Below the pieces are notes generated by a model. That model searched no databases, was not told where the DNA came from, and saw only the letters and a program-made list of their open reading frames with translations. A DNA stretch of 10,817 nucleotides from assembly GCA_946478635.1 (NCBI GenBank), contig CAMLCX010000132.1, positions 1-10,817 of the forward strand. Reading direction: 5' to 3'. Made by a program: the position numbers and the translations under genes. This document shows, piece after piece, positions 6,783 through 10,817 of the stretch; positions within the stretch are counted from its first letter, which is position 1; each line of letters opens with the position of its first letter. The DNA comes from an uncultured Pseudomonadota bacterium. Lineage in GTDB: Bacteria; Desulfobacterota_B; Binatia; UBA9968.

Positions 6783-7958
6783 TTAGTCCAATGCCACGAG
6801 CGCGAGCCCTTTTAGGTACTCGCCTTCTGGATGATGCAGGCTAAATGGATGATCTAACGGCTGGCTTAATCGCTTGGTGACGGCAACTCTGCGGTGCGCA
6901 TCGACGGCGGCGCCGAAAACGACTTTTTGGAACAAGTCGATGGAAAGATGCTGCGAACAGGAAAATGTCAGAAGTATGCCGCCGGGGTTGAGATGTTTCA
7001 GAGCGTGCAGATTGAGAAATTTGTAGCCGCCCGTGGCGGCATCCAGGTCGGTTCGTTTGGGCGCCAGCGACGGCGGATCGAGGACGATCAAATCGAATTT
7101 TTTGTCGATCTCTTTTAGATAGGCGAAGGCGTCGCCTTTGAGAATTTCTCCCGGCGCGTTCGCAAAGCCATTGAGATCGAGATTCTGTTCGGCCAACTCC
7201 AACGCGGCCATCGATGAATCCAGCGTGACGATCTCCTTTGCGCCGCCGCCGCAAGCATAAATCGAAAAAGCTCCCGTAAACGAGAAACAATTGAGAACCG
7301 TCCGGTCCTGCGCCACGCCGGCTAAAAAAACCCGGTTATCGCGCTGGTCGAGGAAGAAGCCGGTCTTCTGCCCGCGCCGGATGTCGACAAAAAATTTGTA
7401 GCCGTTTTCCTCGATCGTGATTTTCTCCGGCGGCGTTTCGCCGTCGAGCACCCCGATCGAGGATTGGAGGCCTTCTTCCCCGCCAACCCGGCCTTCGCTC
7501 CGTTCAAAGATTCCGGTGATCCCATCGAATGAGCCGAGAGCTTCGATGATATCTTCTCTAAATAACGCCATACTGGCGGTGAAAAATTGGCAGACGAGAA
7601 AGCGGTCGTAGCGATCGACGATGAGGCCCGGCAGGAAGTCGCCCTCGCCGTTGACCATCCGATACGCGGTGGTCGATGCGGATAAGTGCCGTTGTCTCAA
7701 GCCAACGGCCTGGCGCAGCCGGCGCGCAAAAAAATCGCCGTCGATGGATTCTTGCTGCCAGGTAAGTAAGCGCACGCGGATTTGCGATTTTGGATTGTAG
7801 AGTCCGCGGGCGAGCCAGTTCTTCTTGCAGTCAAAAATGTCGGCAACCCCGACGGTGTCCGCCGGACCGTCGACGCTCTCTATCGCGCCGGAGAAAATCC
7901 AGGGATGGCTGTTGAGCACAGGGCGCTCCCGGCCGGATTTTAGGTAAATTGTCAACAT
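6783..7958 (-). CDS. rlmI: RlmI-like 23S rRNA m5C methyltransferase
   Basis: This 391-residue protein matches RlmI/YccW, the SAM-dependent cytosine-C5 methyltransferase of 23S rRNA (C1962 in E. coli, where the protein is 396 residues). A PUA domain occupies about 1-73, followed by the family's central insert and a Rossmann methyltransferase domain. Visible motifs are GQKTGFFLDQRDNR (196-209), the SAM-binding stretch VLNCFSFTGAFSIYA (221-235), the acidic residue in VTLDSS (244-249), DPPSLAP (294-300), and the cysteine motif FSCSQH (332-337), whose Cys334 is the likely catalytic nucleophile. The start MLTIYLKSGRERPVL was chosen because it begins the PUA domain. The frame extends 24 codons further, but only into the repeat element upstream. 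Paralogues of the same family exist, so the exact rRNA position modified is inference. The gene is single, with a terminator behind it. Confidence 0.88.
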   Translation of the reverse strand: MLTIYLKSGRERPVLNSHPWIFSGAIESVDGPADTVGVADIFDCKKNWLARGLYNPKSQIRVRLLTWQQESIDGDFFARRLRQAVGLRQRHLSASTTAYRMVNGEGDFLPGLIVDRYDRFLVCQFFTASMALFREDIIEALGSFDGITGIFERSEGRVGGEEGLQSSIGVLDGETPPEKITIEENGYKFFVDIRRGQKTGFFLDQRDNRVFLAGVAQDRTVLNCFSFTGAFSIYACGGGAKEIVTLDSSMAALELAEQNLDLNGFANAPGEILKGDAFAYLKEIDKKFDLIVLDPPSLAPKRTDLDAATGGYKFLNLHALKHLNPGGILLTFSCSQHLSIDLFQKVVFGAAVDAHRRVAVTKRLSQPLDHPFSLHHPEGEYLKGLALVALD

Positions 7959-7985
7959 GAGATTGGATCGTGGCAAAAAGGATGG

Positions 7986-8151
7986 CGCAGCTTGCTGCGT
8001 CTTCGCAACGCTCAATCCGAAGTCCGTCATTCCCGCATGTGTTTAGCGGGAATCCAGGCGAATCCCGAACTGGACCCCCGATTGAGACATTCGGGGGTGA
8101 CTCCTTTGGGGTCTTTCCATCGCTTCATCTGATACCACGCAGCTTGCTGCG
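7986..8151. repeat. Palindromic repeat element, copy A
   Basis: This 166-base element fills most of the gap between moaC and rlmI. It is bounded by two identical 14-base near-palindromes, CGCAGCTTGCTGCG, at 7986-7999 and 8138-8151. The 78-base core (8024-8101) holds two hairpins, ATTCCCGC/GCGGGAAT and ACCCCCGA/TCGGGGGT. The core matches copy B with 8 differences and no gaps, in the same orientation. No coding potential is visible. The CATTCCCGC...GCGGGAATCCAG wording resembles a palindromic repeat I recall as common in bacterial genomes. The right-hand palindrome lies about 20 bases past the moaC stop and could help end its transcript. Confidence 0.75.
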
Positions 8152-8170
8152 GGGTGGTTCATTTATCTCG

Positions 8171-8650
8171 CTAGTCCTTACGGATGAACGTGCCGCTTTT
8201 GCCGCCGCTCTTTTTGGCGAGGCGGACTTCGCCGATGGTCATTTCGCGATCGACGGCCTTGCACATGTCGTAGATCGTCAGCGCCGCGACCGAAACGGCG
8301 GTCATCGCTTCCATTTCGACGCCGGTCTTGCCGCTCACCCGCACCGATGCTTCGATGTCGACACGGGCGGGTTTTTCGCCGGGCGTAAGCTCGATTTCCA
8401 CCGACGTAATGTTCAGCGGATGACACATGGGAATGAGCTCGGAAGTTTTTTTCGCGGCCATGATACCGGCGACGCGCGCAACCGAGAAGACATCGCCCTT
8501 CTCGATTTTCTCTTCGAGTATCAGTGCCAGGGTTTCCGCACGCATGTGGATGGTTCCGCGCGCGATGGCGATTCTACTCGTGACTTCCTTGTCGCTTACA
8601 TCGACCATGCGCGCCCGGCCTTGTTCATCTAAGTGACTCAGTGGTGCCAT
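8171..8650 (-). CDS. moaC: Cyclic pyranopterin monophosphate synthase MoaC
   Basis: This 159-residue protein is a complete MoaC, which together with MoaA converts GTP to cyclic pyranopterin monophosphate in molybdenum cofactor synthesis. It aligns with E. coli MoaC almost without gaps. Lys51 (EKGDVF), His77 (LIPMCHPL), Asp128 and Lys131 ([10 protein letters not shown]) occupy active-site positions. [12 protein letters not shown] (108-118) and SGGKSGTF (148-155) are family signatures. No other molybdenum cofactor gene lies in the window, so the pathway is scattered in this genome. Only a weak AGCAGG-like sequence precedes the ATG. Palindromic repeat elements flank the gene closely on both sides. 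Any molybdoenzyme it serves is outside the window. Confidence 0.96.
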   Translation of the reverse strand: MAPLSHLDEQGRARMVDVSDKEVTSRIAIARGTIHMRAETLALILEEKIEKGDVFSVARVAGIMAAKKTSELIPMCHPLNITSVEIELTPGEKPARVDIEASVRVSGKTGVEMEAMTAVSVAALTIYDMCKAVDREMTIGEVRLAKKSGGKSGTFIRKD

Positions 8651-8713
8651 AATCAGCCTGCTTTCAGTGTTTTCTAAATCATTTGCACTCTATGGTTTGC
8701 GGGTCCAATTCGC

Positions 8714-8881
8714 AGCAGCTTGTTGCGGTTGGCTAATTTCCTTTCCGGGGGCCGTCATTCCCGCATGCCTTAAGCGGGAATCCAGGCGAATCCGGAACTG
8801 GACCCCCGATAAAAGCATTCGGGGGTGACGCCACTAGGATAATTTCCATCGCGTTCTTCGGACATCCCGGACCTTGCTGCA
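8714..8881. repeat. Palindromic repeat element, copy B
   Basis: This second copy of the element lies in the 326-base gap between the divergent moaC and trxB genes (8651-8976). The 78-base core at 8752-8829 differs from copy A at 8 positions. The bounding near-palindromes are degenerate here, with 2 and 3 mismatches to CGCAGCTTGCTGCG at 8714-8727 and 8868-8881. Beyond the core, TTTCCATCGC, CTTGCTGC and GTTCATT are still shared with copy A. The rest of the gap must hold promoters for both genes. On the moaC side TTGGAC occurs but lacks a good -10 box. On the trxB side TATGTT at 8960 is too close to the ATG to be convincing. Confidence 0.75.
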
Positions 8882-8976
8882 GTAGTTCATTCAATCCAAG
8901 TGCTTACAAAAGTCTTTTGTGGTTGCGCGGCGCGACGTTACTTTCTGCGTCATGGTTTTTATGTTACAGAAACCGG

Positions 8977-9918
8977 ATGGATAAGCAAAGTCACTATCGT
9001 GTCATCATTTTGGGCTCCGGCGCGGCGGGTTTGACCGCGGCGATTTATGCGGCGCGCGCCAATCTTCGGCCGCTGGTGATCGAGGGGCCGCAGCCGGGCG
9101 GTCAATTGACCATCACCACCGACGTGGAAAATTACCCGGGCTTTCCCAAGGGCATCATGGGGCCCGAACTGATGGAGGAACTCAAAAAACAAGCCGCGCG
9201 CTTCGGCACGGAAATTATTTTTGGTGAAGTCGTTTCGACGAATTTAAAGCAGCGTCTGTTTCAGGTCGTCGTTGGAAAAGAAAGCTACACCGCCGATGCG
9301 CTGATCATTGCCACCGGCGCTTCGGCTAAGCTTTTGGGTTTGCCGTCCGAGATGAATCTTATGGGGCACGGTGTTTCGGCGTGCGCGACCTGCGACGGGT
9401 TTTTCTTTAGGGATAAAGAACTGGTCGTGGTCGGCGGCGGCGATACGGCGATCGAAGAAGCGACGTTTCTCACCAAGTTCGCCTCAAAAGTCACGCTCGT
9501 GCACCGGCGCGACAAACTGCGCGCATCCAAGATCATGCAAGACCGCGCCGAGAAAAATCCCAAAATCTCGTTTGTTTGGGACACGGTCGTCGAGGAAGTG
9601 TACGGCGATCCCAAGGCCGGCGGCGTCACCGGAGTTCGCTTCAAGAACCTAAAAACCGGCAAGACCGAAGACTTCAAAACCGACGGGCTGTTCATCGCCA
9701 TCGGCCACGAGCCCAACTCCAAACTCTTCGCCGGACAATTGGAACTGGATCCCACCGGCTACATTCTCACCCACGACGGCACCAAGACCAACATCCCCGG
9801 AGTTTTCGCCTGCGGCGACGTGCAGGACCACGTCTACCGCCAAGCCGTCACCGCCGCCGGCACGGGCTGCATGGCCGCCATCGACGCGGAAAGGTTTTTG
9901 GAGAGCCAGCACGGCTAA
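8977..9918 (+). CDS. trxB: Thioredoxin reductase (NADPH)
   Basis: This 313-residue flavoprotein has the classic bacterial low-molecular-weight thioredoxin reductase layout. The FAD-binding motif is GSGAAG (13-18), and IIATGA appears at 110-115. The redox-active CATC lies at Cys136-Cys139 ([10 protein letters not shown]). The NADPH-binding motif is GGGDTA (153-158), with HRRDKLRAS (176-184) supplying the arginines that favour NADPH. The second FAD motif is FACGDVQD (277-284). It transfers electrons from NADPH to thioredoxin in the cytoplasm. The ATG at 8977 was chosen because [15 protein letters not shown] is the normal N-terminus; the frame is open 20 codons further upstream without resembling the family. 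No thioredoxin gene is adjacent. It is the only complete plus-strand gene and converges with the small two-gene operon to its right. Confidence 0.96.
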   Translation: MDKQSHYRVIILGSGAAGLTAAIYAARANLRPLVIEGPQPGGQLTITTDVENYPGFPKGIMGPELMEELKKQAARFGTEIIFGEVVSTNLKQRLFQVVVGKESYTADALIIATGASAKLLGLPSEMNLMGHGVSACATCDGFFFRDKELVVVGGGDTAIEEATFLTKFASKVTLVHRRDKLRASKIMQDRAEKNPKISFVWDTVVEEVYGDPKAGGVTGVRFKNLKTGKTEDFKTDGLFIAIGHEPNSKLFAGQLELDPTGYILTHDGTKTNIPGVFACGDVQDHVYRQAVTAAGTGCMAAIDAERFLESQHG

Positions 9919-9956
9919 GATCAGTCGGTGGGATAACGCGAGGGCTGAGAAGCGCG

Positions 9957-9978
9957 CAGCGGCTTTCTCAAGCCGCTG
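9957..9978. terminator. Stem-loop in the trxB / small-operon convergent junction
   Basis: A nine-pair perfect stem (CAGCGGCTT at 9957-9965 with AAGCCGCTG at 9970-9978) closes on a TCTC loop, 38 bases after the trxB stop. There is no T-run on either strand, so it would be a factor-dependent or RNA-stabilising structure. Confidence 0.45.
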
Positions 9979-9980
9979 GT

Positions 9981-10006
9981 TAGCCGTTCGTGATCACGAA
10001 GCGCTA
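9981..10006. repeat. Near-perfect 26-base palindrome at the end of the small operon
   Basis: The centre is a perfect 14-base palindrome, TTCGTGATCACGAA (9987-10000), flanked after two mismatched positions by TAGC (9981-9984) and GCTA (10003-10006) on the same symmetry axis. It overlaps the stop codon of the 70-residue protein. It could be a dimeric regulator site or a hairpin ending the minus-strand transcript. Confidence 0.5.
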
Positions 10007-10206
10007 GTTGATGTCACATCGGCGGGGTGAATGCTCAGGTATTCCCGTACCTCGAGTTGCATACGGTCGATCTCTGCCAGAAACCCGGAGACCGCGCCGT
10101 GATAGTTGTCAGGGTTTGATTCCACGCGGCGTAGTTGGGCGACCTGTTCCTGAAACCGAGCAATGCGCTCAACAGTCGCTTTAAGTTCCTGATCATTTGC
10201 GATCAT
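9994..10206 (-). CDS. Small helical protein paired with a nucleotidyltransferase
   Basis: This 70-residue protein has no family I can name with confidence. Residues 3-32 and 38-60 look like two amphipathic helices, which could form a helical hairpin or coiled coil. The C-terminal ten residues (PADVTSTSAS) look disordered. There is no signal peptide, membrane segment or cysteine. The start is well supported: ATG overlaps the upstream nucleotidyltransferase stop as ATGA, and GGAGGAG lies at the right distance. The tight coupling implies the two proteins act together, as partners in many toxin-antitoxin modules do. One Arg-x5-His pair (Arg54-His60) resembles the HEPN RNase motif, but the protein is much shorter than usual HEPN domains. 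I recall similar short 'MI-ND-EL' hypothetical proteins in other genomes, which is unverified. Confidence 0.72.
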   Translation of the reverse strand: MIANDQELKATVERIARFQEQVAQLRRVESNPDNYHGAVSGFLAEIDRMQLEVREYLSIHPADVTSTSAS

Positions 10207-10589
10207 GTTTTCTCCTCCACAATTTCGACGATCCCTCTGAACGTCCCATCGCGCTTGATTTGCCAATCGGCAATAGCTCGCTCTTCGCCACCAAGGGCTG
10301 CAATACGGCGCAACCAAAACATGCTCGCCCCGAAGTGCGCCTGTGCTGCTGCATGGTCGAAAAGAACTCGGGTTTCGCCAGTCAATCGGCTCATATCAAA
10401 CGCGTCGTCCATTAGCAGGAATACATCGACGTCGTCCGGATCCGACTTGGCTGTAACAAACGAGCCGAAAACGAGGAACCGCGCGACTTGGCCAGTACCT
10501 ATCGCTACCCTGTAGATTCGCTCAAGTCGCTGAGCCACGGCGATCCGCTGCCGTGATCCTTTGCCGAAGCGGCTAAGCATCTGCTGCAT
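10203..10589 (-). CDS. Minimal nucleotidyltransferase domain protein
   Basis: This 128-residue protein carries the signature of the DNA polymerase beta-like nucleotidyltransferase superfamily. Gly42-Ser43 is followed by nine residues and then Asp53-x-Asp55 (GSF at 42-44, DDVDVFLL at 52-59), all after a helical N-terminus. This is the pattern of small MNT-type enzymes that adenylylate a partner protein or small molecule. The third catalytic acidic residue is not obvious; Glu122 or Glu125 near the C-terminus are candidates. It is the first gene of a two-gene operon, overlapping the 70-residue gene by four bases (ATGA). A later ATG, three codons in, is possible; neither has a clear Shine-Dalgarno. 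Small nucleotidyltransferases encoded beside a helical partner often belong to toxin-antitoxin modules such as MNT/HEPN. Whether that holds here is inference. Substrate specificity is unknown. Confidence 0.75.
   Translation of the reverse strand: MQQMLSRFGKGSRQRIAVAQRLERIYRVAIGTGQVARFLVFGSFVTAKSDPDDVDVFLLMDDAFDMSRLTGETRVLFDHAAAQAHFGASMFWLRRIAALGGEERAIADWQIKRDGTFRGIVEIVEEKT
10211..10218 (-). promoter_or_regulatory. Strong Shine-Dalgarno for the 70-residue gene
   Basis: On the minus strand GGAGGAGA sits inside the last codons of the nucleotidyltransferase gene, four bases before the overlapping ATG at 10206. It fixes the start of the small gene and indicates translational coupling. Confidence 0.75.
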
Positions 10590-10799
10590 GGTAACACGAT
10601 AGATTTCACGTGGAAGATCACGGCTAACTGTTGAGTGAGTCGGTCAGTTCTTGCCCACCGACAGGTTCATAATTGGGAGCGATCCTATAATCGTTTTCGT
10701 GACTTAACAACGAAAATCCATCCCGGCAATCACTGTGCCTATTTCAGCCCTTGCCGTCTATAGTCGATCCGAGATACAGAGAGGTTTTTGAGAACAAAT
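10590..10799. other. Intergenic region upstream of the nucleotidyltransferase gene
   Basis: No gene is visible here. Two stem-loops can form: GTCGGT/ACCGAC at 10639-10662 and TTTTCGT/ACGAAAA at 10694-10716. Plus-strand -10-like hexamers occur at 10686-10691 (TATAAT) and 10759-10764 (TATAGT), neither with a matching -35 box. The promoter of the minus-strand operon must lie here but could not be identified. Confidence 0.35.
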
Positions 10800-10817
10800 A
10801 TGGCAAGGCGATTTAAA
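10800..10817 (+). CDS. Possible start of a truncated gene at the window edge
   Basis: An ATG at 10800 opens MARRFK and runs off the window without a stop. A TATAGT hexamer lies 35 bases upstream. A GAGAGG is also present but about 15 bases from the ATG, further than usual. Six codons cannot identify a product, and this may not be a gene. Confidence 0.2.

Noticed and set aside
10178..10206. Reading the 70-residue gene from an upstream start in the 107-codon open frame
   Set aside because: The extra 37 residues are only the shifted-frame reading of the nucleotidyltransferase gene. The ATG with GGAGGAG at the ATGA overlap is far better supported.

Overview
The window looks like chromosome from an uncultured, moderately GC-rich, proteobacteria-like bacterium. 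That placement is a guess: no rRNA or other lineage marker is present. The complete genes are ordinary housekeeping or catabolic genes. The intergenic spaces are rich in short palindromic repeats, and only a few genes have a clear Shine-Dalgarno sequence.

Region 1 (1-4285, minus strand) reads as a small catabolic cluster. In transcription order it encodes a MmgE/PrpD-family protein, a metal-dependent cyclase/kynurenine-formamidase-like hydrolase, a zinc-free quinone oxidoreductase, and an Asp/Glu-racemase-superfamily protein. The last protein has the active-site pattern of arylmalonate decarboxylase (Gly74, Cys188) rather than the two-cysteine racemase/maleate isomerase pattern. The last three genes are spaced only 5 and 13 bases apart. 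The first is separated from them by a 302-base gap holding an inverted-repeat-bounded, MITE-like segment. A REP-like palindromic repeat lies downstream of the cluster.

Region 2 (4351-8650, minus strand) holds unrelated housekeeping genes: a membrane-anchored M23 peptidase with a recognisable sigma70-type promoter, radC, an RlmI-like 23S rRNA m5C methyltransferase with an intrinsic terminator behind it, and moaC. moaC is flanked by two direct copies of a roughly 167-base palindromic repeat element.

Region 3 (8977-10817) holds trxB on the plus strand. It converges on a two-gene minus-strand operon of a minimal nucleotidyltransferase and a 70-residue helical protein. Those two genes overlap by ATGA, with a strong Shine-Dalgarno for the second, which is an arrangement seen in toxin-antitoxin-like modules. 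The convergent junction carries a stem-loop and an unusually regular palindrome. The right edge may contain the first six codons of another plus-strand gene.

No tRNA, rRNA, CRISPR array, phage gene or transposase was recognised. The least described items are the arylmalonate-decarboxylase-like gene in its catabolic context and the nucleotidyltransferase/small-protein pair.
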